Assembly: GCA_015066445.1 (NCBI GenBank)
Contig: SVOK01000007.1
Span: 1 to 64,000 of the forward strand
DNA from: Oscillospiraceae bacterium
GTDB taxonomy: Bacteria > Bacillota > Clostridia > Oscillospirales > Acutalibacteraceae
DNA length: 64,000 nucleotides
Direction: 5' to 3'
Below are positions 16,980 to 26,736 of the stretch, piece by piece. Position numbers and translations under genes: made by a program. Under the pieces are notes generated by a model. That model saw nothing but the letters and a program-made list of their open reading frames with translations. It had not been told where the DNA came from and did no database searches. Positions within the stretch are counted from its first letter, which is position 1. Each line of letters starts with the position of its first letter.

Positions 16980-17744
16980 TTATTTATCTAATACCCAGAA
17001 TTTCGCAACTGCAAGACATTCTCTGAGTGTTCCGGGCAGTATAGAATACCATCTTGTTGTGCTATGAAAATAAGTAATGTCGCTAATTCCTGCACTTTTT
17101 GCTATTCCTGATGCTCTGTAAATATGATATTCGTTTGAAATAAAGGCTACAGTATAATCCCCACCACAATACTCGTCCAATAATTCTTTTGAGTAAGTGA
17201 AATTTTCGTAGGTGCTTGTAGCTTTTTCCTCTTTTATAATACTTTCCTTTGGCACACCATTATCCAAAAGATATTTTTCCATTGCATAAGCTTCGGTTAC
17301 AGATTCCTGCGGACCCTTTCCACCGCTTACAACAATTAATGCGTCAGGATTTTTAGAATGATAATCTAAAACGGCATTAAGCCTATCCTTTAGCACCCTG
17401 CTCGGCTTTTCACCATGAACACCTGCACCTAAAACGATAATAGCATCTTCTTCATGATTTATACTGTTCGTACTGCCGTATATAAATAAAAAGGAACAAA
17501 ACGCTATAACCATTGCCAAAAGCACAATAATAACTATCTTTAATACCTTTGGGAATTTTTCAGAAACCTTATTGTAAAAAACACTCCACAGAAGAAAAAA
17601 CGCTCCCAAAAATAAGGTCAAGAGATTACCTATATTAAGATTGGTTGTAAAGGTCAAAACAATTCCGTTAAGCGTAGCAAATATGCCTACCGCAAGCAAC
17701 AACAACCTTAAAACAGCCTTTATGTTAACGGTAATTTTTTTCAT
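16980..17744 (-). CDS. YdcF/SanA/ElyC-family (DUF218) membrane protein
   Basis: The 254-residue protein has three hydrophobic segments in the first 90 residues and then a DUF218 domain: DAIIVLGAGVHGEKPSRVL, SGGKGPQESVTEAYAMEKYL, KATSTYENF and FISNEYHIYRA. Homologues SanA and ElyC act in envelope integrity and peptidoglycan or lipid-carrier metabolism. The biochemical activity is not settled. The start codon follows GGTGA that spans the end of glgB (4-base gap), so the genes are coupled. Confidence 0.8.
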   Translation of the reverse strand: MKKITVNIKAVLRLLLLAVGIFATLNGIVLTFTTNLNIGNLLTLFLGAFFLLWSVFYNKVSEKFPKVLKIVIIVLLAMVIAFCSFLFIYGSTNSINHEEDAIIVLGAGVHGEKPSRVLKDRLNAVLDYHSKNPDALIVVSGGKGPQESVTEAYAMEKYLLDNGVPKESIIKEEKATSTYENFTYSKELLDEYCGGDYTVAFISNEYHIYRASGIAKSAGISDITYFHSTTRWYSILPGTLRECLAVAKFWVLDK

Positions 17745-17748
17745 AAAG

Positions 17749-19746
17749 TCACCCTATTTTTTTAAAAACAATAGCGGTTCTGTTAGGAAGATAGCAGTTA
17801 AAGCCTCTCCAGTTAGCAGGAGTTTTAACCGCTTCATACCGAGCTTTACTATCAACTCGTGAAAAACCGCCGAACTCCCCGTCGTCAGAGGAAAGCACAA
17901 CCTCGTATGTACCTTCACTACCAACAGGAATGAAATATCCGTCAAAGGATTTTGTCGGGTGGAAATTAAAGGCAAAAACTGTATCGCCCTTAGTATATAT
18001 AATAATTTTATCGTCCTGATGAAGCCATCTGTTTTCTGCCTTGGTTTCCAGCAAGCCGTCCTCTTTAAGCAGCTTTAGCATCGCCTTGTCAAACTCATTA
18101 AGCTCACAATAGCGAAGCGCTTTATTGTCCACCAAGCTCCATTGTCTGCGACAGTAGTGATAGCTCCAGCCATTACCCTCCCGTGGAAAATCTATCCACT
18201 CTGGGTGACCGAACTCGTTACCCATAAAATTAAGATAACCCTCGCCTGCCAAAGAAGCGGTAATAAGTCTTATCAGCTTGTGAAGTGCAATGCCTCGGTC
18301 AATGACGATACTTTCTCCGAGTTTATTCATACTCGTATACATTTCGGCATCGCAAAGACGAAACATTATTGTTTTGTCGCCCACAAGCGCCTGATCGTGA
18401 GACTCACAGTAACCGATATTCTTTTCGCCTGCACGTCTGCCTGTAAGCTCATACCAAAGCTTACCCATATCCCAATTATCATCGGTATATTCTTTAAGCA
18501 TTTTTATCCATAAATCAGGCACACCCATAGAAAGACGGTAATCAAAGCCTATGCCGCCCTCCTTTAAAGGAATGCACATTCCCGGCATACCCGACATATC
18601 CTCTGCCACAGTAATGGCATTTCGGTTAATTTCGTGTATCAGCTCATTTGCAAGCTGTAAATATGTAACTGCTTCCACATCTGTATTCATAGAAAAATAC
18701 ATACTATAATTACTGAAAGCGCTGCCTAAACCGTGGTCGTGGTAAAGCATTGAAGTAACACCGTCAAAACGGAAACCATCAAAATGGAATACCTTCATCC
18801 AATATTTAAGGTTGGATAACAGAAAATGCAGCACCTCATTTTTACCGTAATTAAAAAGCTTTGTTCCCCAAGCACTGTGGTTTCCCCTGTCTCCCTCATG
18901 GAAAAACTGATAAACAGTGCCGTCAAACTCGTTGAGTCCCTCATTAGTATTATTAACTGCGTGGGAATGTACAATATCAAGAAGCACTGCTATACCCATC
19001 TCGTGAGCGGTATTTATAAGCTCCTTTAATTCTTCGCTTGTTCCGTAGCGTGAGGAGGCGGCAAAAAAGTTTGAAACCTGATATCCAAAGGAAGCATAAT
19101 AAGGGTGCTCCATAACCGCCATTATCTGTATAGTATTATACCCCATCTCCTTAATTCTCGGGAGTATGTTTTCACGGAATTCTTTATATGTACCAACCGC
19201 TCCCTTTTCCTGTGCCATACCGATATGACATTCGTATATAAAAGGAGTATTATTTGGTTTAAACCCTTTATCTGTCCAAGGGAATTTTGCAAAAGTATCC
19301 TCAATTTCGGCGCACCACAAATAAGTAACAGGATCTTGAACCACACGTGTAGCATAAGTGGGAATACGGCGAAGTATCTGCCCCGAGCTTATAACAACAG
19401 CCTGAACCTTTTGTCCCGCCTTTAAGGCATCTCTGCCCTTAAGCTCCACCTCAAAAACGCCATTTTCCAAACGCTTTAACGGACATTCCTCAATATTCCA
19501 GCCGTTAAAATCACCTGTTAAATACATTTCATCTGCCGCAGGAGCCCATTCTCTGTACACCCAGCCCGAGCGTGTACGGTGAAAACCAAAATATTTATAT
19601 CCATCTGCAAAGGCAGAAAGAGTTTTACTGTCTCCAACAAGCTCCGCCCTTTTTTTAAGGTAAAGCTCCGCCCTTAAACCAAGATCCTCGCTAAAAGGCT
19701 CAAGATACGGGTCAATCTGCAAAAGCTTTTGCTCTTTAATTTTCAT
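17749..19746 (-). CDS. glgB: 1,4-alpha-glucan branching enzyme, GH13_8 type
   Basis: The 665-residue protein has an N-terminal CBM48-like domain (WVYREWAPAADEMYLTGDFN) and a GH13 barrel. The barrel has the first conserved region DIVHSHA, nucleophile DGFRFDGVTSM, acid/base TVAEDMSGMP and final Asp in ESHDQA. The spacing and motifs such as YHDHGLG resemble eukaryotic-type (GH13_8) branching enzymes rather than E. coli GlgB. It makes alpha-1,6 branches in glycogen. ATG 19746 follows GGGTGGA; an upstream start would include that Shine-Dalgarno. Other glycogen genes are not nearby. Confidence 0.88.
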   Translation of the reverse strand: MKIKEQKLLQIDPYLEPFSEDLGLRAELYLKKRAELVGDSKTLSAFADGYKYFGFHRTRSGWVYREWAPAADEMYLTGDFNGWNIEECPLKRLENGVFEVELKGRDALKAGQKVQAVVISSGQILRRIPTYATRVVQDPVTYLWCAEIEDTFAKFPWTDKGFKPNNTPFIYECHIGMAQEKGAVGTYKEFRENILPRIKEMGYNTIQIMAVMEHPYYASFGYQVSNFFAASSRYGTSEELKELINTAHEMGIAVLLDIVHSHAVNNTNEGLNEFDGTVYQFFHEGDRGNHSAWGTKLFNYGKNEVLHFLLSNLKYWMKVFHFDGFRFDGVTSMLYHDHGLGSAFSNYSMYFSMNTDVEAVTYLQLANELIHEINRNAITVAEDMSGMPGMCIPLKEGGIGFDYRLSMGVPDLWIKMLKEYTDDNWDMGKLWYELTGRRAGEKNIGYCESHDQALVGDKTIMFRLCDAEMYTSMNKLGESIVIDRGIALHKLIRLITASLAGEGYLNFMGNEFGHPEWIDFPREGNGWSYHYCRRQWSLVDNKALRYCELNEFDKAMLKLLKEDGLLETKAENRWLHQDDKIIIYTKGDTVFAFNFHPTKSFDGYFIPVGSEGTYEVVLSSDDGEFGGFSRVDSKARYEAVKTPANWRGFNCYLPNRTAIVFKKIG

Positions 19747-19779
19747 CGTTCCACCCACTTTCAGCACTAATAATTACTA

Positions 19780-20208
19780 TTAATAATTTTTGATTTTATT
19801 CTTTAAATCTGAGGTTGAAATTCCTTGTGTATAAGGCAAATATTCTATAGAGACACCCACCTTAGCAAACTGTTCTTCAGTTCTATTATATCTTTCTGTA
19901 CCTTTCCAATCATCGCCTGAGAATAAAACATCAAATCCGAATTTATCCAAAGCCAACATTTTATCATCGGTAATCTTATAATCAACTAACTCTGCTCGAT
20001 CAACACACTTTAAAGCATTTATAAGCCTTACCCTATCTTCTTGATTAATAATAGGCTCCTTATGTTTGATATCTCTTACATAATTGTCATCACAAATGCC
20101 CACAATCAAATATTCACACTGTTCCTTACACCTTTCTAAAAGATTTAAGTGACCGGTGTGGAATAAATCAAAAACACCTACAGTATAACCTATTTTATAT
20201 TTCTTCAT
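19780..20208 (-). CDS. TagD-like cytidylyltransferase (glycerol-3-phosphate type)
   Basis: The 142-residue protein has the nucleotidyltransferase motif VGVFDLFHTGHLNLL (HxGH), DRVRLINALKCVD and the closing GISTSDLK. These fit the glycerol-3-phosphate/choline-phosphate cytidylyltransferase family, giving a CDP-linked donor. The start at 20208 is chosen because AAAGAGGG lies 8 bases before it; it overlaps the end of licD by 14 bases. CDP-glycerol or a related CDP-alcohol could be used by the adjacent LicD protein. Confidence 0.8.
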   Translation of the reverse strand: MKKYKIGYTVGVFDLFHTGHLNLLERCKEQCEYLIVGICDDNYVRDIKHKEPIINQEDRVRLINALKCVDRAELVDYKITDDKMLALDKFGFDVLFSGDDWKGTERYNRTEEQFAKVGVSIEYLPYTQGISTSDLKNKIKNY

Positions 20209-21022
20209 TTTCATAGCCCTCTTTCCAATATGTGTCATTGTCGTGGTGGGTTGCTTGTTTTTCCTTTGGAGGAAGTTTCATATAATCTCCATACATGCTA
20301 CTCAATATTACGTCATAACCCACAGGCGCTTTAAATTTACAATTTTCAAAATCCAATAAAACGGTATCGGTATAATTACTCTTTTCTGTACGATTATTAA
20401 TACTGTTAAAAATTGATTCTACTACAGCTACATAATCACAACTTTTATAAGGATACTGTTTATGAATATCTCTAGCTTTTTTCAATGCGCTTTCTCTATT
20501 TACAAAAGGTTTCATAAATGCCGAAGCTATTTTTATTTTCAGTTTTTTAGAACTTTTTATGTCAATATTCGCAAAATGATATTGCCAATAAACCCTGTTT
20601 AGTTTTTTATACCACTTTTTATATTCTTTATAATCATCAGGAGTTCCGTCTAACGGAAATACATCTATATCTATACCTAAAGCCCCTTCACGATAAGAAA
20701 TTCCATTTTCGTTTTTGATAGTTCTTATATCAATAACTTTTGTGAATGGATGCTTAGAAATATTTTCCTCCGGAGATATTAATCTATACTTATTATCTTT
20801 GTTTTGAGTATTAAAAATCTCTATTAATTTGTTATAGTCATCTCTGGGCATTTGAATATCAATATCATCATCCCAAGGTATAAAACCTTTATGCCTAACA
20901 GCACCTAACAAAGTACCATAGGCTAAGAAATACGTTAATCCATGCTCATCGCAAAAAGCAGCTACATTTTTCAAAATTTCGAGTTGAAGCTTTTTGTTTT
21001 CTTCTAAAGAAATTAATTTCAT
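20195..21022 (-). CDS. LicD-family phosphotransferase
   Basis: The 275-residue protein has the LicD signature: FLAYGTLLGAVRHKGFIPWD followed by DDIDIQMPRDDY, with the acidic metal-binding cluster. LicD proteins transfer phosphocholine, or in the related fukutin group ribitol phosphate, from CDP donors to glycans. ATG 21022 follows AGGTG; the GTG three codons earlier sits in the ribosome binding site. It overlaps the cytidylyltransferase gene, suggesting donor synthesis and transfer are coupled. Confidence 0.85.
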   Translation of the reverse strand: MKLISLEENKKLQLEILKNVAAFCDEHGLTYFLAYGTLLGAVRHKGFIPWDDDIDIQMPRDDYNKLIEIFNTQNKDNKYRLISPEENISKHPFTKVIDIRTIKNENGISYREGALGIDIDVFPLDGTPDDYKEYKKWYKKLNRVYWQYHFANIDIKSSKKLKIKIASAFMKPFVNRESALKKARDIHKQYPYKSCDYVAVVESIFNSINNRTEKSNYTDTVLLDFENCKFKAPVGYDVILSSMYGDYMKLPPKEKQATHHDNDTYWKEGYENEEI

Positions 21023-21031
21023 AAATTGCAC

Positions 21032-21673
21032 CTAACCTTCTAAAAAATTCAAAATTCCATAAACGGTATCCGTACTTTTAAATGGATGCATATAGTTGTT
21101 ATCAAATCCAAACCCATATGTAACGCCAATAAAATCTATACCAGCCTCGGTAGCACCGTCATGATCATATTGGCTATCACCTATCATAACCGCTTTTTGC
21201 GAAACATTCACACAATCCATAGCCAATTTTATCGTCATACATTTGGTTAGAGACTCTTTTTCATCCATTCCTACAATAACATCAAAATATTTTGCTATTT
21301 CAAAGTTTTCAAGTACTGCTTCAGCTATTTTTTGTCCCTTCAGAGTGGAAACCGCTAATTTATAGCCTCTATTTTTTAGTCCTTTTAGCAACTCCAAAAC
21401 ACCGTCATACAAAACCGCCTCATAAATAGCCTTTGTTCTACCGTATTCCCGATGAAATTTTGCTGCTTCAAAAGCCTTTTCCTCATCTAAACCGTAGACT
21501 TTCATATACATTGATTTAGGTGGCGGTCCTACAAATTCCTTTAACCTTTCATTTGCTATAGGATTTAGTCCCATATTTTTCTCTGCATAACGAACACTGT
21601 TAAAAATTCCTGCAGAGGTATTAAGAAGCGTACCATCTAAATCAAATATAACTAAATCGTATTTTCTTTTCAT
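21032..21673 (-). CDS. HAD-superfamily phosphatase
   Basis: The 213-residue protein has HAD motifs: FDLDGTLLNT (motif I nucleophile Asp), STLKGQK (motif II/III region) and MIGDSQYDHDGA (motif IV). The four-helix cap resembles phosphoglycolate-phosphatase-like members. In this operon it may dephosphorylate a sugar or polyol phosphate before CDP activation, or recycle a product; this is inference. Its start overlaps the acyltransferase stop in ATGA. Confidence 0.83.
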   Translation of the reverse strand: MKRKYDLVIFDLDGTLLNTSAGIFNSVRYAEKNMGLNPIANERLKEFVGPPPKSMYMKVYGLDEEKAFEAAKFHREYGRTKAIYEAVLYDGVLELLKGLKNRGYKLAVSTLKGQKIAEAVLENFEIAKYFDVIVGMDEKESLTKCMTIKLAMDCVNVSQKAVMIGDSQYDHDGATEAGIDFIGVTYGFGFDNNYMHPFKSTDTVYGILNFLEG

Positions 21674-22740
21674 TTTTTCACCTTTATTTTTATAAGGATT
21701 TTTTTAATTATATCAAACAGAAAAGTACGGATTTGCTCGACAAATAATCCTATAGAAAAAATTACAATTGCTATTACTATGATTGCAAACGGCATTGCAA
21801 AATCAGGCAAATCCCCAATCCAGGTGAATTTATCTTCTATAAAAAAGCGATTTATAAATTTTTGTTCATGGAGTAAGTAAATTCCAAATGACATTGGAGC
21901 AAAATGATTAATAAATTTTCCTGTTATCCCACACGCACTTATTTTGAGCCTTGAAAAAAGTATTAAATAACATATTGCGATACATACTATTGTGGGACTT
22001 ATATAGCTTACTAATAAAAGATCACCAAAATTTCTTCCTAAAATATTTTGAGTAAAATATTGTATTATAAATTTACTTATTACTGTTACTGTTAAGCATA
22101 ATAAAACTACAAATATAAGGATTTTGCTCTTAACAGCATTAAACAAATTAAATTTGCGAATACCCGCACCTATGACAAAAAGTAATGTCAGCCATACAAA
22201 GCTATAACCCCAAACCATATTGAATGGATCAGTATAAACACCTACAATATTAGCGTAACCTGTAAACAAAACCGCGAATATAATTAAAAATTTTTTAAAA
22301 TCATCCTTGCTCATTGCCCTTACAAGCTTTAACCATATCGGTTGGGTAAAAAATAAGGCAGTATATGCAGAGAAATACCAATATTTCCCGTTTGTTATCG
22401 GCAATAATGAAAGAAATAAATCCTTTTTTGTAACAGCATCATTCGTCAGTAACAAAAAGACTATTGTAAATCCAAAACTATAAAAGAATACCTGTAGCCA
22501 CATATTTATATATTTAAAATATTTAAACGGCTTCTCAGAATCTGTATACATAACATATCCACTTATGAGACCATAACAGTCAACCGCACAATAAACACAT
22601 ATATAAATTATCTGATTTAATATTCCACCTATGCCTTTGATACTTTCTAAGCCATTATATCCTATTATATGGAATATAACTACCCTAAGCATAGAAGTTA
22701 ATCTGAATGCATCTATACCAATATTTCTTTGAATCTTCAT
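21670..22740 (-). CDS. Acyltransferase family 3 membrane protein
   Basis: The 356-residue protein has about ten membrane segments and the acyltransferase-3 start RNIGIDAFRLTSMLRVVIFH with the conserved His. SFGIYLLHEQKF near the C-terminus is also typical. Family members O-acetylate surface polysaccharides or related glycans at the membrane. Its place in the polysaccharide operon supports modification of the repeat unit. It overlaps the HAD gene by 4 bases. Confidence 0.85.
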   Translation of the reverse strand: MKIQRNIGIDAFRLTSMLRVVIFHIIGYNGLESIKGIGGILNQIIYICVYCAVDCYGLISGYVMYTDSEKPFKYFKYINMWLQVFFYSFGFTIVFLLLTNDAVTKKDLFLSLLPITNGKYWYFSAYTALFFTQPIWLKLVRAMSKDDFKKFLIIFAVLFTGYANIVGVYTDPFNMVWGYSFVWLTLLFVIGAGIRKFNLFNAVKSKILIFVVLLCLTVTVISKFIIQYFTQNILGRNFGDLLLVSYISPTIVCIAICYLILFSRLKISACGITGKFINHFAPMSFGIYLLHEQKFINRFFIEDKFTWIGDLPDFAMPFAIIVIAIVIFSIGLFVEQIRTFLFDIIKKILIKIKVKK

Positions 22741-22778
22741 TTAATTTCCTCAGTTTTTACAATTTTTTTCAAAGCCTA

Positions 22779-24371
22779 TTACAGTTTATAAACCGAGTCA
22801 GTCAAAAATTCAAGTTTAATCTGAGCTGATAATTGCTTGATTTTTTCTGCAGTAGCAACATTAATTTTCAACAGTCGTTCTTGCTCAACATTCATATTCA
22901 TAGATGAATCATAAAAATTCTCTTCCGCTTTAGCCGAAAATCCGTCGAAACCTGCCATCAGAATACTGTCCACACCGATTTTTTTCAAGAAATTTATACA
23001 CATAAGCCCTGCATTATCTGCAATACACTGTTCTTCATTAATATAACTTGAATAATTTATTGCCGAAAGATTTTTTTCTGAGTTTTTAGTGATATTTGAA
23101 GTTACAATCACCTTTAAATTATCAGCAGAATGTTCTATAAGCTCTGAAAAATCTGCAAATCGCTTCATATTGCTGACAAACAGCATATCAACTTTTATGT
23201 CCTTGGGTAAAAAATTTACACTTATTACATAATACTCGCCGCTGTTAATTATAGAATTTAAGATTTCGGTTTTACTGTTCAAAGATTTACCAGGCGCTAA
23301 CAGTAAAATTTTCTTCTTACCTATATTATCAGTAATTTCATTAAGTATTTCACTATCGTCCACATAATTGCTCATATAAGATATATATTCTTCGCCTATG
23401 TAATCCTTATCAAAAAGCGCGCGGCGATTTATATCAAGACTATTCAGTATCGCATAAATATCCTGAATATGAAGTGTTTGCTTATTCATAAGAAAAGAAG
23501 CATAATTCGGGTGGCAACCTGTTATTGAAGCTATGTAGTATGCAGCTTCATATCCCCATTTATATTGAATACTAAGAGGTCTTATATACTCATCTATCAA
23601 CTCTAAAATTTCGATATTATCATATTGAAGACCGAAATTTGTGTTTATATACTGTGTTACAAGCTCAGTATTAAGATTTCCGGCTCCCCTGCCCATACCA
23701 TACAGTGAAGCATCTACAATAAGCTGTCTTGGAGTGTTCAGTTGTAAAAGCTCCTGTACATTAGCAAAGCAAAGCTGAAGATTGTTATGAGAATGGAATC
23801 CCACCGCAACTCTTTTGTCAAGATTATGATCTACTAAATAAAACATTCTAAGTAAATCGTTTTTATACATAGTACCAAGTGTATCAACTATGTAAAACGC
23901 AAAAGGCTTTAATTCATTAATTCTGTCTATAAGCTGTATGAGAGCAGTATCGGTATATGTAACCGTTCCTACCGGCTGCATAAAAACCTTATAGCCTTTA
24001 TCCATTAATTGCTTGCCTAATATAAAAGCATCATCTATTTCGTGCTCATGAAAGGTTACACGAATACCGTCTACAGATGTACCGTCAAAATCAGCTATCT
24101 CGTCTATTGAAATTTTTCCGTACTGTATCATAGCAACATACATAATATTCGTATTCTTTTTGCCTATGACCTCAGTTATAGCCTCAATGCTACCAAAAAG
24201 AGAACGGTTTTTATCAAAAATTCCGCTTTTCAAAAAACCGCATTCTATAATATCAATAGAAGCCTTCGCAAGCTTTGAAACAATATTTTTAATTACATTC
24301 TCGCCGAATTTAAAATCATTAATATAACCGCCGTCTCGCAAAGTGCAATCAAGAATGCTGATTCTATTCAT
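22779..24371 (-). CDS. HMGL-like aldolase fused to a C-terminal Rossmann-like domain
   Basis: The 530-residue protein begins with ISILDCTLRDGGYIND, the DRE-TIM metallolyase motif of homocitrate synthase, HMG-CoA lyase and 4-hydroxy-2-oxovalerate aldolase. VGFHSHNNLQL and GMGRGAGNLNTEL follow. Residues about 340-525 form a second domain starting KKILLLAPGKSLNSKTEILN, which resembles MptE/DUF115-like or glycan-biosynthesis Rossmann domains. It is adjacent to a KdsB-like CMP-sugar synthetase, so I infer it builds a 2-keto sugar acid from pyruvate and an aldehyde. This pathway is unproven. Confidence 0.75.
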   Translation of the reverse strand: MNRISILDCTLRDGGYINDFKFGENVIKNIVSKLAKASIDIIECGFLKSGIFDKNRSLFGSIEAITEVIGKKNTNIMYVAMIQYGKISIDEIADFDGTSVDGIRVTFHEHEIDDAFILGKQLMDKGYKVFMQPVGTVTYTDTALIQLIDRINELKPFAFYIVDTLGTMYKNDLLRMFYLVDHNLDKRVAVGFHSHNNLQLCFANVQELLQLNTPRQLIVDASLYGMGRGAGNLNTELVTQYINTNFGLQYDNIEILELIDEYIRPLSIQYKWGYEAAYYIASITGCHPNYASFLMNKQTLHIQDIYAILNSLDINRRALFDKDYIGEEYISYMSNYVDDSEILNEITDNIGKKKILLLAPGKSLNSKTEILNSIINSGEYYVISVNFLPKDIKVDMLFVSNMKRFADFSELIEHSADNLKVIVTSNITKNSEKNLSAINYSSYINEEQCIADNAGLMCINFLKKIGVDSILMAGFDGFSAKAEENFYDSSMNMNVEQERLLKINVATAEKIKQLSAQIKLEFLTDSVYKL

Positions 24372-24387
24372 ATTCTTTTCCTTTCAA

Positions 24388-25143
24388 TTAATCGGCAATA
24401 GCAATTTCGCCTTTTTTTATCATTTCAGAAATAACAGATTTTACATGTTCTAAATCCTTAGGAGTATCAACCGATAAGCTATGAGCCGCAACCTCTATCA
24501 TTTTAAGCTTTTTACCGTGTTCTATAAATCTAAGTTCATTAACATCTTCTATTTTTTCGTTATATCCCTTTGGAGTATTTGCAAAAAACTCAAGTGCAGC
24601 TTTATTATAAATCAAAACGCCCACATGCTTATAATATTTATAATCAATAGATGATTTTGGATAAGGGATAGGACTTCTTGACATAAATAATGCGTTATTT
24701 TCGTAATCGGTTACTACCTTAATATTTGTAAAGTCCACCGCTTCAACAGGACTCTTGATTTCAGTCATAAGATTACTTACAAAAAACTCAGGCAAATCGG
24801 AATGTTTGGGTATTATAGCCTTTATTATTTCGGGATCAATTAACGGCTCATCACCATTTATAACAACATAAAGATCTGAAGGAACCTTGCTCGCTACCTC
24901 GTTCACTCTTTCTGTACTTGTGGAATGAGTGGTTTTGGTCATAACAACCTTCATATTATGCTGCTTACACATATCCTCTATACGTGCATCGTCAGTAGCA
25001 ACATATACCTCGTCTATTTCTTTAACCTTTTTAACCTGTCTGTAAACCCACCAAAGCATTGGCTTACCGCACAAATCTGCCAAAGGCTTGCCCGGAAAAC
25101 GGCTTGACTGATACCTTGCCGGAATAACCGCTACTATTTTCAT
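24388..25143 (-). CDS. KdsB-like CMP-sugar (ulosonic acid) synthetase
   Basis: The 251-residue protein starts with AVIPARYQSSRFPGKPLADL, followed by THSTSTERVNEVA, VINGDEPLIDPEII and KHVGVLIYNKAALEFF, matching 3-deoxy-manno-octulosonate cytidylyltransferase (KdsB). Such enzymes couple CTP to Kdo-like 8-carbon acids. Kdo is a Gram-negative LPS sugar, so in this sporulating Clostridium-like genome the product is more likely a capsular ulosonic acid. ATG 25143 follows TAAGGAG. Its partner is the aldolase fusion 17 bases downstream. Confidence 0.82.
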   Translation of the reverse strand: MKIVAVIPARYQSSRFPGKPLADLCGKPMLWWVYRQVKKVKEIDEVYVATDDARIEDMCKQHNMKVVMTKTTHSTSTERVNEVASKVPSDLYVVINGDEPLIDPEIIKAIIPKHSDLPEFFVSNLMTEIKSPVEAVDFTNIKVVTDYENNALFMSRSPIPYPKSSIDYKYYKHVGVLIYNKAALEFFANTPKGYNEKIEDVNELRFIEHGKKLKMIEVAAHSLSVDTPKDLEHVKSVISEMIKKGEIAIAD

Positions 25144-25154
25144 AATCAATCTCC

Positions 25155-26690
25155 TTAAACGCTTTTTGATTTTTTTCTTTTTAAAATCTCACTTATGCGA
25201 CTTTTAGCACTTTTAAATTCCTCGGTCCTGAAATAAACCAATACGATCAAAAGGTTTGGTATAACAGTACAAACCAATCCACGTAAAATCAAACCGATAA
25301 TACTCTCAGGCAAAAGATTACATATTAAAAAGCTTATCGTTATAGAAACAACTGCAACAATTACTGCTTTCAATATTCTTGCATAATATCCTCTTGTACT
25401 TTTTTTAAAATAAGCTTTAAATAATACTCTTGTTTCCCAAGGTAACTCTATAAAAGCCAAAGCAAAAACCGAGGACAAAATAACACCTGATAAGCCTATA
25501 ACTTTGACAAGAATTATATTTAAACACAAATTTGCAATTACCGATATATATGGTTTAAGCCAATCTTCTCGCCACATACCGGCTGCCTCTTTGAAGGTAT
25601 AGCCAACTTGTCTTATGCCGCGTACAAAATAATAAATCACCAATAAAAACACGATTATTATACTAAGCTGATTTTCTTCGCCAACCCATATTTTTATAAA
25701 TGGCTGATAGAGACAGGCAAAACAGCAAGAACAAAATATGGTTATCCATATATTTATAAAAAAAAGTTCATTGAAAGTTTTATAATTATTATTTTGATCT
25801 CTGCAAACCATACTGTTGCCTATAACTGCTTGTATTGAACTAAAAGCTATTGCAACAAAGCTTGAAACAGACGTAAAAATTAAATAATAATTAGAATACT
25901 TGCCCAAAACCGCTAAACCTAAAAAAGAAGAAATAACAATAGAATCTACAGATGAGAAAACCACTCCACCTATTTTATTTCCTATAAGTGCTCCTACCCG
26001 TGTTATTATGTCATGCTTTTTCTCCTTTGTTAAGCTTCCCTTACTCCGATACTGTGGATATTTTTTATCTACTATATAAGATTTGATTATATTATTAATA
26101 ATTGTAAAAAGTGGCAAACAAACTGCATATATGTAATAATTTTTTACAAGCAATAAAACAACTATTTGAGCCACATACATTGCCAAATGGCATATTGTAG
26201 TAATAATACTGTCTATATCATTTCGCATACTTGCTATAAAAACCGAATTTTTATATGCAAAAAGGAAATAACTTACTACCGTATTAATCAAATAAATCAA
26301 ATAAACAATATATATATTTATATTTTCGGGATAATCAGAAGCAACAAAACTTTTTAAAAACGGCAGAAATACCAATCCTACAACGGTTATTATTCCGCCA
26401 ACAGCCCTATAAATATTTTTATAAAAATTAAGTAATGCACAAACCTCTTGGTCATTACCTTCCGCCATAGGTTTATACATAGAAAAGATTACCGCACTGC
26501 CAAAACCTAATTCAGTGAGGCTTAGCATACTAAGAAGTGAGGAAAACAAGCTATTAAGTCCGAGATATTCGATACCAAGCTTTGCAATAATAACCGTTCT
26601 TAAAAAGAACGGAGCAACCATTAATATTAATTTACCTGCAATACTTACTAATCCGTTAGAAAATGCACGTTTGGTTCTTCCTGCAAGCAT
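25155..26690 (-). CDS. Wzx-type polysaccharide flippase
   Basis: A 511-residue protein with about 12-14 membrane segments. The N-terminus (AFSNGLVSIAGKLILMVAPF, then LRTVIIAKLGIEYLGLNSLF) matches oligosaccharide flippases of the MOP superfamily. It would move lipid-linked repeat units across the membrane. It lies in the middle of the operon, near the glycosyltransferases and the Wzy-like polymerase, so the locus follows the Wzx/Wzy route. GGAGGT precedes the ATG. Confidence 0.87.
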   Translation of the reverse strand: MLAGRTKRAFSNGLVSIAGKLILMVAPFFLRTVIIAKLGIEYLGLNSLFSSLLSMLSLTELGFGSAVIFSMYKPMAEGNDQEVCALLNFYKNIYRAVGGIITVVGLVFLPFLKSFVASDYPENINIYIVYLIYLINTVVSYFLFAYKNSVFIASMRNDIDSIITTICHLAMYVAQIVVLLLVKNYYIYAVCLPLFTIINNIIKSYIVDKKYPQYRSKGSLTKEKKHDIITRVGALIGNKIGGVVFSSVDSIVISSFLGLAVLGKYSNYYLIFTSVSSFVAIAFSSIQAVIGNSMVCRDQNNNYKTFNELFFINIWITIFCSCCFACLYQPFIKIWVGEENQLSIIIVFLLVIYYFVRGIRQVGYTFKEAAGMWREDWLKPYISVIANLCLNIILVKVIGLSGVILSSVFALAFIELPWETRVLFKAYFKKSTRGYYARILKAVIVAVVSITISFLICNLLPESIIGLILRGLVCTVIPNLLIVLVYFRTEEFKSAKSRISEILKRKKSKSV

Positions 26691-26736
26691 TATTTACCTC
26701 CACTGTTTTCCCATTTAAATATCAAATAAGAAATAA

